From Klebsiella huaxiensis (GTDB lineage Bacteria > Pseudomonadota > Gammaproteobacteria > Enterobacterales > Enterobacteriaceae): DNA of 64,000 nucleotides. Each line of letters begins with the position of its first letter. The stretch's first letter is position 1. Position numbers and translations under genes: made by a program. The stretch covers positions 4,092,001 to 4,156,000 of the forward strand of contig NZ_CP036175.1 in assembly GCF_003261575.2 (NCBI RefSeq). The letters are read 5' to 3'. The notes below the pieces were generated by a model that saw only the letters and a list, made by a program, of their open reading frames with translations, was not told where the DNA came from and did not search any database. This document shows positions 40,408-51,570 of this stretch, one piece after another.

Positions 40408-41818
40408 GTTCTCTGGCGGCTTCCCAGGCCGCCAGCGTCTCCAGCCGCGCCTGTTTGTGATCGACAATCGGGCGCGGGTAATCCAGCGTCACACCATTTT
40501 TCTCCGCCCACTGCCACGGCTGGTGCACCGCTTTCTCCGGCACATCGGCCAACTCCGGCAACCAGTGACGAATAAACTGCCCCGCTTTATCAAACCGCTC
40601 TCCCTGGGTCGTCGGGTTAAAAATGCGGAAATAAGGTGCAGCATCGGTGCCAGTTGACGCCGCCCACTGCCAGCCGCCATTGTTCGCCGCCAGGTCGCCA
40701 TCAATCAGCTGTTCGATAAAGTAGCGCTCCCCCAGCCGCCAGTCGATACGCAGATCTTTGACCAGGAAGCTGGCAACAATCATTCGCAAGCGATTATGCA
40801 TCCACCCTGTGGTATTGAGCTGACGCATCGCCGCATCGACAATCGGGAAGCCGGTCTGCCCGCGCTGCCAGGCCTGAAGCGCGGATTTATCATCCAACCA
40901 CGCCACGTTATCGGTCCAGGCGATAAAAGGTCGTCCTTTACACAGGTTCGGGTAGTAAACCATCAGATGGCGATAAAACTCGCGCCAGATAAGTTCGTTG
41001 AGCCAAACCGCCCCCGCTTCCCCCTCCAGCGCTCGCGGTTGCTCCACCAGCAGGCGATGCAGGCACTGACGCGGTGAAAGCACGCCAACCGCCAGGCATG
41101 GCGACAGTCGGCTGGTCCCCTCGATGGCCGGAAGGTCGCGCTGCTCATCATAATCGGCGGCCTTCTGCTGGCAAAAACGGCGTAGCTGATTGATAGCGGC
41201 TTTTTCATCCGCAGCAAACAGGTCGCTATCAAACGGCGTCTGCGAATAGTCTATTTTCACTTCAGCCGTTGCATCTATTGCCCCACCGGCGCGAGCTTTC
41301 GGCGCAGCAACGCACTCCGGCAGCGCCTCCTGCAAACGGCGAATAAAGGCATTTTTAAACGGCGTAAACACCTTATACATTTCGCGATTGCCGGTCAGCA
41401 CGCTGCCGGGCGGTAGCAACACACTGTCATCAAAACCCTGACATATCACGCCTTGTAAGTTTTTCTCGACTAACGCATCGCGCTGGCGTTCATTAATTTC
41501 ATACTGGTAATTGTAGAAAAGATGGCTGACCTGCTGCCGCTTACAGACTTCAGATAGCAGCGTCACGCTGGCGGCGAAGTCCTCCGCATGTTCAATGAGC
41601 AGCGGGATCCCCCGCTCGGCCAGCGCCATTTGTAAGCTATCAAGATGACTGACAATAAATGCTGCCTGACGCGACGCCATGCCGTGCTGACGCCATTGTC
41701 CCGGCGTGGCGATAAACAACGCCACCACGCGAGCATGAGGATCGCGACAGGCAGCAGCAAGCGCCAGGTTATCGTGAACGCGCAAGTCCGCGCGAAACCA
41801 GACCAGATGGGTGGCCAT
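40376..41818 (-). CDS. phrB: Deoxyribodipyrimidine photolyase
   Basis: PhrB, 480 residues, is a class I CPD photolyase using FADH- and a methenyltetrahydrofolate antenna to split cyclobutane dimers under light. The N-terminal antenna domain starts MATHLVWFRADLRVHDNLAL. The C-terminal FAD/DNA domain has TSRLSPCLAVGVLSPRQCLH (about 234-253), WLNELIWREFYRHL (about 272-285) and DGDLAANNGGWQWAASTGTD (about 371-390). It follows ybgA by 24 bases. Its end overlaps dtpD convergently. Confidence 0.97.
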   Translation of the reverse strand: MATHLVWFRADLRVHDNLALAAACRDPHARVVALFIATPGQWRQHGMASRQAAFIVSHLDSLQMALAERGIPLLIEHAEDFAASVTLLSEVCKRQQVSHLFYNYQYEINERQRDALVEKNLQGVICQGFDDSVLLPPGSVLTGNREMYKVFTPFKNAFIRRLQEALPECVAAPKARAGGAIDATAEVKIDYSQTPFDSDLFAADEKAAINQLRRFCQQKAADYDEQRDLPAIEGTSRLSPCLAVGVLSPRQCLHRLLVEQPRALEGEAGAVWLNELIWREFYRHLMVYYPNLCKGRPFIAWTDNVAWLDDKSALQAWQRGQTGFPIVDAAMRQLNTTGWMHNRLRMIVASFLVKDLRIDWRLGERYFIEQLIDGDLAANNGGWQWAASTGTDAAPYFRIFNPTTQGERFDKAGQFIRHWLPELADVPEKAVHQPWQWAEKNGVTLDYPRPIVDHKQARLETLAAWEAARELKTPAPDDES

Positions 41819-41842
41819 AAAACTCCTGCAATCAGTGATTTT

Positions 41843-42334
41843 TTATTCGTCCAGCGCTTGCGGCCAGCCGGTGAAGTAGCGCTGGCCGGAGAGATAAGCG
41901 TCCGGAAATTCGGCCATATAGTGTTTGAGCTGATTCACCGGCGCAAGCAGCGGCTCTTTTCCCAAACGATAGTCGTCGATAAGTGCAGTCAACGCCTGCT
42001 TCTGTTGGGCAGTGAGATGTTCGCGGAAATAACCCTGAACGTGCATGAGCACATTAGTATGATTTTGCCGGGTGGAGGGATGAGCCAGCAGTGTCACCAG
42101 ACGCTCACGATAGGCGTCAAAAAAGGCGTCCAGCGAAGGCCAGTCGGCCATGGCTGCCACAAAAGGCCCAATCTGGCGGTATTCAGGTTGCGAATGCGCC
42201 AGCAGTATCAGCTTGTAGCGGCTATGAAAATCCACCAGGTTGCCCCGGGTCAGCCCATCGCGGCGCAGATTATCCAGTTCACGTAAGGTGTAAATGCGGG
42301 TTTTGTTATCGTCTTCCAGCCAGGTGTCGCTCAT
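41843..42334 (-). CDS. ybgA: YbgA, DUF1722 protein
   Basis: A 163-residue cytoplasmic DUF1722 protein. Typical of the family are LTRGNLVDFHSRYKLILLAH (about 29-48), HTNVLMHVQGYFREHLTAQQ (about 88-107), and the C-terminal NQLKHYMAEFPDAYLSGQRY. The same domain is fused to other DUF proteins in some bacteria; the function is unknown, although its constant place beside phrB hints at DNA repair or UV stress. The frame is open 58 codons upstream, but ATG 42334 has AAGGAG seven bases before it and matches family length. Confidence 0.92.
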   Translation of the reverse strand: MSDTWLEDDNKTRIYTLRELDNLRRDGLTRGNLVDFHSRYKLILLAHSQPEYRQIGPFVAAMADWPSLDAFFDAYRERLVTLLAHPSTRQNHTNVLMHVQGYFREHLTAQQKQALTALIDDYRLGKEPLLAPVNQLKHYMAEFPDAYLSGQRYFTGWPQALDE

Positions 42335-42382
42335 TACGGCTCCTTGTATCATCAGGAGTAATAAGTGTAAGCCACAACAGGC

Positions 42383-42413
42383 AAAAAAAAACCGCCGGAC
42401 GAACCAGCGGTTT
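42383..42413 (-). terminator. Terminator after ybfA
   Basis: On the - strand AAACCGCTGG-TTCGT-CCGGCGGTTT (42413-42389) forms a ten-pair stem with a TTCG-type loop and is followed by a long T-run (to 42383). It separates ybfA from the ybgA-phrB operon. Confidence 0.88.
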
Positions 42414-42438
42414 ACAGCGTTCAGACGATATGTGGATA

Positions 42439-42645
42439 TCAGTAAAAATCTGCGGAGGCTTTTTCCGCCTGCGCCATCCATACCGGCTGGTCGCTGGTTT
42501 TTGACCACACGCGGTGCAGCCAGCTGTAAAAACGAGCACGATCTTTCCAGAACAACATCACCGGAAGCGCCGCCACGCCAGCCACAACGGCGAAAGTGCG
42601 ACGCGCGAAGATTACGTGAGCAGGATAAGTTTTGTACAACGCCAT
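42439..42645 (-). CDS. ybfA: YbfA, small conserved protein
   Basis: A 68-residue protein matching E. coli YbfA in length and sequence. It has one hydrophobic segment (FAVVAGVAALPVMLFWKD, about residues 13-30) and a conserved tail FYSWLHRVWSKTSDQPVWMA ending in SADFY. It is probably an inner-membrane protein; its function is unknown. ATG 42645 is preferred over an upstream start because GGGGAGAG lies just before it. It is divergent from kdpFABC, as in E. coli. Confidence 0.93.
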   Translation of the reverse strand: MALYKTYPAHVIFARRTFAVVAGVAALPVMLFWKDRARFYSWLHRVWSKTSDQPVWMAQAEKASADFY

Positions 42646-42849
42646 AATTTCTCTCCCCTTTGTCAGGCCGGCAATCAACGCCGGTAAAGTATCAATGTGT
42701 ATCTGGTTAAAATAGTACCGCCTTGGCTGTAATTTTACTACTCATCCGACCACTAAAAAGCACTTATTTAGCCTTTATTTACATTCATCCGGTAACTTAG
42801 TTACATAAAGGTTAAATTAATACTAACCATTAGTTAAATTAAGGGATTG

Positions 42850-42925
42850 GTGATTTTTATATTTTTTTTACACCCTTGCAGCTAATTTTTGCGAAATCTT
42901 TGCGCCCGACTTCCTATCCTCCTCG
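42850..42925 (+). promoter_or_regulatory. kdpFABC promoter and KdpE-binding region
   Basis: A T-rich tract (ATTTTTATATTTTTTTTACA, 42853-42872) corresponds to the KdpE operator in E. coli, followed by TTTTTGCGAAATCTTTGCG and a TATCCT -10 at 42915-42920. The start GTG of kdpF is 35 bases further on. The 309-bp gap 42646-42954 also serves the divergent ybfA gene and holds no other feature I can see. Confidence 0.7.
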
Positions 42926-42954
42926 TAAATCAAAAAGACACCCGGAGGTGGATT

Positions 42955-43044
42955 GTGACTGCAGGCGTAATCGCTGGCGTAGCGCTGGTGTTCCTGTTGC
43001 TGGCTTATCTGGTTTATGCCTTGATACATGCGGAGGCATTCTGA
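42955..43044 (+). CDS. kdpF: Potassium-transporting ATPase small subunit KdpF
   Basis: KdpF is a 29-residue single-pass membrane peptide (MTAGVIAGVALVFLLLAYLV then YALIHAEAF) that stabilises the KdpABC complex. It starts with GTG after GGAGGTGGATT and its TGA shares one base with the kdpA ATG. It is too short for routine gene finding but matches E. coli KdpF in length and place. Confidence 0.95.
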   Translation: MTAGVIAGVALVFLLLAYLVYALIHAEAF

Positions 43045-44723
43045 TGGCAGCTCAAGGATTTTTACTCATCGCGAGCTTTATTCTGCTACTGATGCTCCTG
43101 GCTCGTCCGCTGGGAACAGCGCTGGCGACGATGATCAACGATGTCCCGTTACCGGGACTTGCCGATATCGAACGCGGATTATGGCGTGTTGCGGGCATTC
43201 GTTCGCAGGAGATGAACTGGTATCAATATTTATTCGCCATCCTGCTGTTTAACGCGCTGGGTCTGGTGGCGCTGTTTGCGTTGCTTATGTTCCAGGGCTT
43301 CCTGCCGCTTAATCCGCAGCACCTACCCGGCTTGTCCTGGGATCTGGCGCTGAATACGGCAGTGAGTTTTGTCAGCAACACCAACTGGCAGGCCTATGCT
43401 GGGGAAGCTACCATGAGCTATCTCAGCCAAATGGTGGGGCTGGCGGTGCAAAACTTCCTCTCCGCCGCCACCGGCATCGCGGTGATCTTTGCCCTTACTC
43501 GCGCTTACGCCCGACAGAAAGTCAGCACGCTTGGTAACGCCTGGATCGACCTGACCCGCATCACCCTCTGGCTGCTGCTGCCCATTTCGCTGCTGATTGC
43601 GCTGTTCTTTATTCAGCAGGGCGTGCCGCAGAGCTTTGCGCCGTATCAGGGTTTTACATCGCTTGAAGGGGTACGCCAGATGCTGCCGATGGGGCCGGTC
43701 GCCTCGCAGGAAGCGATTAAAATGCTGGGTACCAACGGCGGCGGCTTCTTTAACGCCAACTCGGCGCACCCGTTTGAAAACCCGACCGCGCTGACCAACA
43801 TGGTGCAGATGCTGGCGATCTTTTTGATCCCGGCTGCGCTGTGTTTCGCCTTCGGTGAGGTCGTGGGCGATCGCCGCCAGGGGCGGGCCATCCTGTGGGC
43901 GATGACGCTTATCTTTATCGTCTGCGTGGCGGTCGTCATGTGGGCCGAAACTCGCGGCAATCCGCATCTTTTAAGCCTCGGTGCCGACAGCAGTCTGAAT
44001 ATGGAAGGCAAAGAGAGTCGCTTCGGCATTCTCGCCAGCAGCCTGTTCGCCGTGGTCACTACCGCCGCTTCCTGCGGGGCGGTCAACGCGATGCATGACT
44101 CCTTTACCGCGCTGGGCGGGATGGTGCCGATGTGGTTAATGCAGATTGGCGAAGTGGTGTTCGGCGGCGTTGGCTCGGGGCTATATGGCATGCTGCTGTT
44201 CGTGATGCTGGCGGTATTTATCGCCGGGCTGATGATTGGCCGCACGCCGGAGTACCTCGGTAAGAAAATCGATGTCCGCGAAATGAAGATGATTGCGCTG
44301 GCCATTCTGGTTACACCAACGCTGGTGCTGCTCGGTACGGCGCTGGCGATGATGACCGAGGCCGGGCGCGCGGGGATGTTTAACCCCGGTCCGCACGGCT
44401 TCAGCGAAGTGCTGTACGCCGTTACCTCGGCGGCTAACAACAACGGTAGCGCCTTTGGTGGCTTAAGCGCGGCAACGCCATTCTGGAATCTGCTGCTCGC
44501 GTTTTGCATGCTGGTCGGTCGCTTCGCGGTCATTATTCCGGTGATGGCCATTGCCGGTTCGCTGGTAACGAAGAAAATTCAGCCTGCCGGTACCGGTACG
44601 CTCGCCACCCACGACGCGCTGTTTATCGGACTGCTGATTGGTACCGTACTGCTGGTCGGTGCGCTGACCTTTATCCCCGCGCTGGCGCTCGGCCCGCTGG
44701 CGGAACACTTTTCCTTACTTTAA
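43044..44723 (+). CDS. kdpA: Potassium-transporting ATPase, K+ channel subunit
   Basis: KdpA, 559 residues, is the superfamily-of-K+-transporters subunit that forms the selective pore of the high-affinity Kdp pump. The four selectivity loops are recognisable: SFVSNTNWQAY (about 112-122), GTNGGGFFNANSAHPFENP (about 230-248), the TTAASCGAVNAMHDS segment (about 344-358), and SAANNNGSAFGGL (about 466-478). The frame is open upstream through kdpF, but ATG 43044, overlapping the kdpF stop, gives the correct N-terminus MAAQGFLLIASF. Confidence 0.98.
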   Translation: MAAQGFLLIASFILLLMLLARPLGTALATMINDVPLPGLADIERGLWRVAGIRSQEMNWYQYLFAILLFNALGLVALFALLMFQGFLPLNPQHLPGLSWDLALNTAVSFVSNTNWQAYAGEATMSYLSQMVGLAVQNFLSAATGIAVIFALTRAYARQKVSTLGNAWIDLTRITLWLLLPISLLIALFFIQQGVPQSFAPYQGFTSLEGVRQMLPMGPVASQEAIKMLGTNGGGFFNANSAHPFENPTALTNMVQMLAIFLIPAALCFAFGEVVGDRRQGRAILWAMTLIFIVCVAVVMWAETRGNPHLLSLGADSSLNMEGKESRFGILASSLFAVVTTAASCGAVNAMHDSFTALGGMVPMWLMQIGEVVFGGVGSGLYGMLLFVMLAVFIAGLMIGRTPEYLGKKIDVREMKMIALAILVTPTLVLLGTALAMMTEAGRAGMFNPGPHGFSEVLYAVTSAANNNGSAFGGLSAATPFWNLLLAFCMLVGRFAVIIPVMAIAGSLVTKKIQPAGTGTLATHDALFIGLLIGTVLLVGALTFIPALALGPLAEHFSLL

Positions 44724-44744
44724 GCGATAGCGGAGCAACCTGTT

Positions 44745-46793
<2,049 letters not shown>

Positions 46794-46803
46794 GGAGATA
46801 ATC

Positions 46804-47379
46804 ATGTCAATAATTCGTCCGGCTCTTGTACTTTTTATTCTGTTAACGCTCATCACCGGCGGCGTCTATCCGCTATTAACCACCGCGCTGGGACAGTGGT
46901 GGTTTCCGCAGCAGGCCAACGGCTCGCTGGTGCGCATTGACGGCGAAGTGCGTGGTTCCCGCCTGATCGGTCAGAACTTTACCGCTGCGGGCTATTTCCA
47001 GGGCCGACCTTCCGCGACGGCGGAGGTGGCGGATAACCCGCTGGCTTCCGGCGGCAGCAACCTTGCCGCCAGCAATCCGGCGCTGGATAAAGCCATCAGC
47101 GAACGAGTACAGGCCCTGCGCGACGCCAACCCGGATGCAAATCCGACGGTGCCGGTTGAACTGGTGACCGCTTCAGCGAGCGGGCTGGATTACAGCCTGA
47201 CCCCGGCCGCTGCGCTGTGGCAGGTACCTCGCGTCGCCAAAGCACGTCAGCTTAGCGTTGAACAAGTCAGCCAGTTGGTTGACGAGGCAACGCAAAAACC
47301 GTTGCTCAGTTTTCTCGGCCAACCTGTGGTAAATATACTGCAGCTGAATATGTCGCTGGATGCCCTAAAGGATAAGTGA
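46804..47379 (+). CDS. kdpC: Potassium-transporting ATPase subunit C
   Basis: KdpC, 191 residues, has one N-terminal membrane helix (PALVLFILLTLITGGVYPLL) and a periplasmic domain needed for assembly and affinity of the Kdp complex. Conserved-looking parts are GSRLIGQNFTAAGYFQGRPS (about 52-71), ASGGSNLAASNP and the C-terminal LGQPVVNILQLNMSLDAL. It is separated from kdpB by ten bases and from kdpD by one. Confidence 0.97.
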   Translation: MSIIRPALVLFILLTLITGGVYPLLTTALGQWWFPQQANGSLVRIDGEVRGSRLIGQNFTAAGYFQGRPSATAEVADNPLASGGSNLAASNPALDKAISERVQALRDANPDANPTVPVELVTASASGLDYSLTPAAALWQVPRVAKARQLSVEQVSQLVDEATQKPLLSFLGQPVVNILQLNMSLDALKDK

Positions 47380-47380
47380 A

Positions 47381-50068
47381 ATGAGTGACGAGCCGCTGCG
47401 TCCGGACCCAGACCGCCTGTTACAACAAACCGCCTCTGCACATCGCGGAAAACTGAAGGTGTTTTTTGGTGCCTGCGCGGGGGTCGGTAAAACCTGGGCG
47501 ATGCTGGCGGAAGCGCAGCGGCTGCGCGCCCAGGGGCTGGATATTCTGGTTGGCGTGGCAGAAACCCATGGGCGTAAAGAGACGGCGGCAATGCTTGAGG
47601 GGCTCAGCACCCTCCCCCTGCGCCGCCTTTCCCATCGCGGGCGCTACGTTAAAGAGTTTGACCTTGACGGCGCGCTGGCCCGCCGTCCGGCGCTGATCCT
47701 GGTCGATGAGCTGGCGCACAGCAACGCGCCCGGTTCGCGACATCCTAAACGCTGGCAGGACGTTGAAGAGCTGCTCGAAGCCGGCATCGACGTTTTTACT
47801 ACTGTTAACGTCCAGCATCTGGAAAGCCTTAACGATGTGGTCAGCGGCATCACCGGCGTACAGGTGCGCGAAACCGTCCCCGACCCGTTTTTTGACGCCG
47901 CCGATGATGTGGTTCTCGTCGACCTTCCCCCCGACGATCTCCGCCAGCGGCTTAATGAAGGCAAAGTTTATATCGGCGGTCAGGCTGAGCGGGCTATCGA
48001 AAACTTCTTTCGCAAAGGCAACCTGATTGCCCTGCGCGAGCTGGCGTTGCGCCGTACCGCCGATCGGGTCGATGAGCAGATGCGCGCCTGGCGCGACCGT
48101 CAGGGCCAGGAAAAGGTCTGGCACACCCGCGACGCCATTTTGCTGTGCATTGGCCATAATACCGGTAGCGAAAAGCTGGTCCGCGCCGCCGCCCGACTGG
48201 CTGCCAGGCTGGGTAGCGTCTGGCATGCGGTGTATGTTGAAACCCCTTCTTTGCATCGTCTGCCGGAAGCAAAGCGACGGGCAATTCTGGCGGCGCTTCG
48301 GCTGGCGCAGGAGCTGAGGGCAGAAACTGCCACTCTCTCCGATCCTTCGGAAGAGAAGGCCGTTCTGCACTACGCCCGCGAACATAACCTCGGCAAAATA
48401 GTCATTGGCCGCCAGCAAAAAAGACGCTGGTGGGATCGCAGCGGTTTTGCCGATCGTCTGGCCCGGCACGCGCCGGATCTCGATCTGGTCGTCATCGCGC
48501 TGGATGAAAAGACCGCCCCTCTGCCCGCTCGCGCCAGCGATGGCCGCACGGCGATGGAAAAATGGCGTTTGCAGGTTCAGGGCTGCGTGGTCGCCATCGC
48601 GCTGTGCGCGGTCATTACCGTGGTGGCGATGCAGTGGTTAATGGCCTTCGAAGCCGCCAACCTGGTGATGCTGTATCTGCTCGGGGTGGTGATTATCGCC
48701 CTCGTGTATGGCCGTTGGCCGTCGGTACTGGCGACGGTGGTGAACGTGGTCAGCTTTGACCTGTTCTTTGTTGCGCCGCGCGGTACGCTGGCTGTTTCCG
48801 ATGTGCAGTATCTGCTGACTTTTGGCGTGATGCTGACCGTCGGACTGCTTATCGGCAATCTAACCGCTGGCGTGCGCTATCAGGCGCGGGTGGCGCGCTA
48901 TCGCGAACAGCGCACCCGTCATCTTTACGAAATGTCAAAAGCGCTGGCGGTGGGCCGCAGCCATGAGGATATCGCCACCACCAGCGAGCGATTTATTGCC
49001 TCGACGTTTCAGGCGCGCAGCCAGCTGCTGCTGCCCGATGATGCCGGAAGACTCTCGCCGCTAACCCAGCAAACCGCAGCCATCACCTGGGATGACGCTA
49101 TTGCCCGCTGGAGCTTCGATAAAGGCCAGCCCGCCGGAGCTGGTACCGACACCCTTCCCGGCGTGCCCTATCAGATTCTGCCGCTAAAAAGCGCCGCCCG
49201 TACCTGGGGATTGCTGGTGGTAGAACCGGATAATTTGCGCCAGCTAATGATCCCCGAGCAACAGCGTCTGCTGGAAACCTTCACTCTGCTGGTCGCCAGC
49301 GCGCTGGAGCGGCTGACGTTAACCGCCAGCGAAGAGCAGGCTCGGCTGAACAGCGAACGCGAAAGCCTGCGAAACTCGCTGCTGGCGGCGCTGTCACATG
49401 ATTTGCGCACCCCGCTGACGGTGCTGTTTGGTCAGGCGGAGATCCTGACGCTCGATCTCGCCAGCGAGGGTTCGAAGCATGCCCCACAGGCCAATGAGAT
49501 TCGCCAGCATGTGCTGAACACCACCAGGCTGGTCAATAATCTGCTCGATATGGCGCGGATCCAGTCCGGCGGCTTTAATTTGCATAAAGAGTGGTTAACC
49601 CTGGAAGAGGTGGTCGGCAGCGCTTTGCGTATGCTGGAGCCGGGTCTCGGCGGGCGGCATATTCAGCTTGCGCTGCCGGACCCGCTACTGCTGGTACACG
49701 TTGACGGTCCGCTATTTGAACGGGTGCTGATTAATCTGCTGGAAAATGCGGTGAAATACGCCGGGCCGCAGGCGCAAATCGGCATTGCGGCGCATACCGA
49801 TCCGCATAATTTGTTTCTGGAGGTCTGGGATAACGGGCCCGGTATCCCAGCGGGGCAGGAACAGGCTATCTTTGATAAGTTCGCTCGCGGCAATAAGGAG
49901 TCGGCAATTCCCGGCGTCGGCCTGGGGCTGGCGATTTGTGAGGCCATTGTCGAAGTCCACGGCGGGACGATTAGCGGCGCAACGCGTCCGGAAGGCGGTG
50001 CCTGTTTCCGTGTTACACTGCCGCGAGAAGCGCCCCCTGAACTGAAAGAGTTAGCCGAGGAAATGTGA
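47381..50068 (+). CDS. kdpD: Sensor histidine kinase KdpD
   Basis: KdpD, 895 residues, senses low K+ or high osmolarity and phosphorylates KdpE. The N-terminal KdpD domain has a Walker A GACAGVGKTWAML (about 29-41), followed by a universal-stress-protein-like domain, four membrane helices (about 400-495), a GAF-like region and the kinase core. The phospho-acceptor is H673 in LSHDLRTPLTVLFGQ, then NLLENAVKYA (N box) and DNGPGIP / GVGLGLAI (G boxes). H673 is the same number as in E. coli. The stop overlaps the kdpE start by four bases. Confidence 0.98.
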   Translation: MSDEPLRPDPDRLLQQTASAHRGKLKVFFGACAGVGKTWAMLAEAQRLRAQGLDILVGVAETHGRKETAAMLEGLSTLPLRRLSHRGRYVKEFDLDGALARRPALILVDELAHSNAPGSRHPKRWQDVEELLEAGIDVFTTVNVQHLESLNDVVSGITGVQVRETVPDPFFDAADDVVLVDLPPDDLRQRLNEGKVYIGGQAERAIENFFRKGNLIALRELALRRTADRVDEQMRAWRDRQGQEKVWHTRDAILLCIGHNTGSEKLVRAAARLAARLGSVWHAVYVETPSLHRLPEAKRRAILAALRLAQELRAETATLSDPSEEKAVLHYAREHNLGKIVIGRQQKRRWWDRSGFADRLARHAPDLDLVVIALDEKTAPLPARASDGRTAMEKWRLQVQGCVVAIALCAVITVVAMQWLMAFEAANLVMLYLLGVVIIALVYGRWPSVLATVVNVVSFDLFFVAPRGTLAVSDVQYLLTFGVMLTVGLLIGNLTAGVRYQARVARYREQRTRHLYEMSKALAVGRSHEDIATTSERFIASTFQARSQLLLPDDAGRLSPLTQQTAAITWDDAIARWSFDKGQPAGAGTDTLPGVPYQILPLKSAARTWGLLVVEPDNLRQLMIPEQQRLLETFTLLVASALERLTLTASEEQARLNSERESLRNSLLAALSHDLRTPLTVLFGQAEILTLDLASEGSKHAPQANEIRQHVLNTTRLVNNLLDMARIQSGGFNLHKEWLTLEEVVGSALRMLEPGLGGRHIQLALPDPLLLVHVDGPLFERVLINLLENAVKYAGPQAQIGIAAHTDPHNLFLEVWDNGPGIPAGQEQAIFDKFARGNKESAIPGVGLGLAICEAIVEVHGGTISGATRPEGGACFRVTLPREAPPELKELAEEM

Positions 50069-50742
50069 TTAACGTTTTGATCATCGAAGACGAAAACGCT
50101 ATCCGCCGCTTTCTGCGCACCGCGCTGGAAGCCGACGGCATGCGGGTATTTGAGGCGGAAACGCTGCAACGCGGGCTGATTGAAGCCGCCACCCGCAAGC
50201 CGGATTTAGTCATTCTCGATCTTGGCCTGCCCGATGGTGACGGCAACGCGTTTATTCGCGAAGTTCGCCAGTGGAGCCAAATGCCGATTATCGTGTTATC
50301 GGCACGCACCGAGGAGCAGGATAAAATCGCCGCTCTCGACGCCGGTGCCGATGACTATCTGAGTAAACCTTTTGGTATTGGCGAGCTGCAGGCGCGGTTG
50401 CGGGTGGCCATGCGTCGCCACGCGGGTGCGCAGGCCGACGAGCCGCTGGTACGTTTTGCCGATATTGAGGTGGATATCCCCGCTCGCCGCATCGTTCGCG
50501 GCGACGAAGAGATCCACCTGACGCCAATCGAATTTCGTCTGCTGGCAGTATTGTTAAATAATCTTGGCAAGGTGCTGACCCAGCGACAGCTGCTCAATCA
50601 GGTCTGGGGACCGAATGCGGTGGAGCATAGCCACTATCTGCGGATTTATATGGGACACCTGCGGCAAAAGCTGGAGGTTGACCCGGCGCGACCGCAGCAT
50701 TTGCTCACCGAAACGGGGATCGGTTACCGGTTTATGCCGTAG
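50065..50742 (+). CDS. kdpE: Response regulator KdpE
   Basis: KdpE, 225 residues, is an OmpR/PhoB-type regulator that activates kdpFABC. The receiver domain has acidic residues E8-D9 and the phosphorylation site D52 in LVILDLGLPDGDG, K101 in SKPFGIGEL, and a C-terminal winged helix (LTPIEFRLLAVLLNNLGKVL ... RIYMGHLRQKLE). The start is GTG at 50065; the ATG two bases earlier is out of frame and meets TGA. A REP-type hairpin follows the stop. Confidence 0.98.
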   Translation: MINVLIIEDENAIRRFLRTALEADGMRVFEAETLQRGLIEAATRKPDLVILDLGLPDGDGNAFIREVRQWSQMPIIVLSARTEEQDKIAALDAGADDYLSKPFGIGELQARLRVAMRRHAGAQADEPLVRFADIEVDIPARRIVRGDEEIHLTPIEFRLLAVLLNNLGKVLTQRQLLNQVWGPNAVEHSHYLRIYMGHLRQKLEVDPARPQHLLTETGIGYRFMP

Positions 50743-50798
50743 CCGTTGCCCCAGGTTGCGATCGCGTGTCGATGGTTTCCCGGGGCGCTGTGCTCAGT

Positions 50799-50836
50799 CG
50801 GGCTACCTGACCGCCATCTGCCGGTCAGGTAGCCCG
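50799..50836. repeat. Long REP-type hairpin between convergent kdpE and the 4-epimerase gene
   Basis: CGGGCTACCTGACCG (50799-50813) and CGGTCAGGTAGCCCG (50822-50836) are perfect 15-bp arms around an eight-base loop. CCCGGACAGGCGCATCGCGC and CGCCTCCGGG (to 50860) continue as a REP unit. Both genes converge on it, so it may act as a two-way transcript stop or 3'-end stabiliser. Confidence 0.8.
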
Positions 50837-50874
50837 GACAGGCGCATCGCGCCGCCTCCGGGAGATACCCGCGA

Positions 50875-51570
50875 TTATTGCCCGTAATAGGCCCCTGCCC
50901 CATGCTTGCGTAAATAGTGCTTATCCAGCAGCGTCGACGAAACCGGCTGCTCCTCGCTCACCAACTGGCGGGTCCACATATTCATGTAGGCAATCTCTTC
51001 CAGCACCACCGCATTATGCACCGCGTTCGCCGGATCTTTTCCCCACGCAAAAGGGCCGTGACCATGCACCAGTGCGGCAGGCACGCTGAGAGGTTCGATA
51101 TCCTGCATCCTGAACGTTTCAATAATCACGTGGCCGGTATTGGTTTCATAATCACCGAGAATTTCATCGTCGTTTAGCGGGCGGGTGCAGGGAATTGGCC
51201 CATAAAAATAGTCGGCATGGGTGGTCCCCATCGCCAGCAGCGGCCTGCCCGACTGCGCCCAAATCGTCGCGTGGCGTGAGTGCGTATGCACAATCCCGCC
51301 CACGCCGCTAAAGGCTTTATACAGTTCAAGATGCGTCGGCGTATCGGATGAAGGCTTGTAGCGCCCTTCCACCACTCGCCCAGTTGCCAGTTCAACCACC
51401 ACCATATCGTCAGCCGACATCACATCGTATTCCACGCCGGAAGGCTTAATCACCACCAACCCCGCGTCGCGATCGATGCCGCTGACGTTGCCCCAGGTAA
51501 AGGTGACAAGATTAAATTTCGGCAGCGCCAGATTGGCGTCAAGAACCGTCTGCTTGAGTTTATCCAGCAT
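50875..51570 (-). CDS. L-ribulose-5-phosphate 4-epimerase (AraD/UlaF/SgbE type)
   Basis: A 231-residue class II aldolase-fold epimerase (EC 5.1.3.4) that interconverts L-ribulose 5-phosphate and D-xylulose 5-phosphate, which enters the pentose phosphate pathway. It has the same length as E. coli AraD. Family landmarks: FTWGNVSGIDR (about 24-34), KPSGVEYD, SSDTPTHLELYKAF (about 74-87), the zinc pair HTHSRHATIWAQ (H95, H97) and the distal VHGHGPFAWG (H171). It is the last gene of the operon, overlapping the 3-epimerase gene by 11 bases. Which paralogue it is nearest to cannot be settled by eye. Confidence 0.93.
   Translation of the reverse strand: MLDKLKQTVLDANLALPKFNLVTFTWGNVSGIDRDAGLVVIKPSGVEYDVMSADDMVVVELATGRVVEGRYKPSSDTPTHLELYKAFSGVGGIVHTHSRHATIWAQSGRPLLAMGTTHADYFYGPIPCTRPLNDDEILGDYETNTGHVIIETFRMQDIEPLSVPAALVHGHGPFAWGKDPANAVHNAVVLEEIAYMNMWTRQLVSEEQPVSSTLLDKHYLRKHGAGAYYGQ

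Noticed and set aside
47420..48469. A 349-codon open frame on - antisense to kdpD
   Set aside because: It is antisense to the conserved KdpD domain, has no promoter or ribosome site, and is not a known protein.
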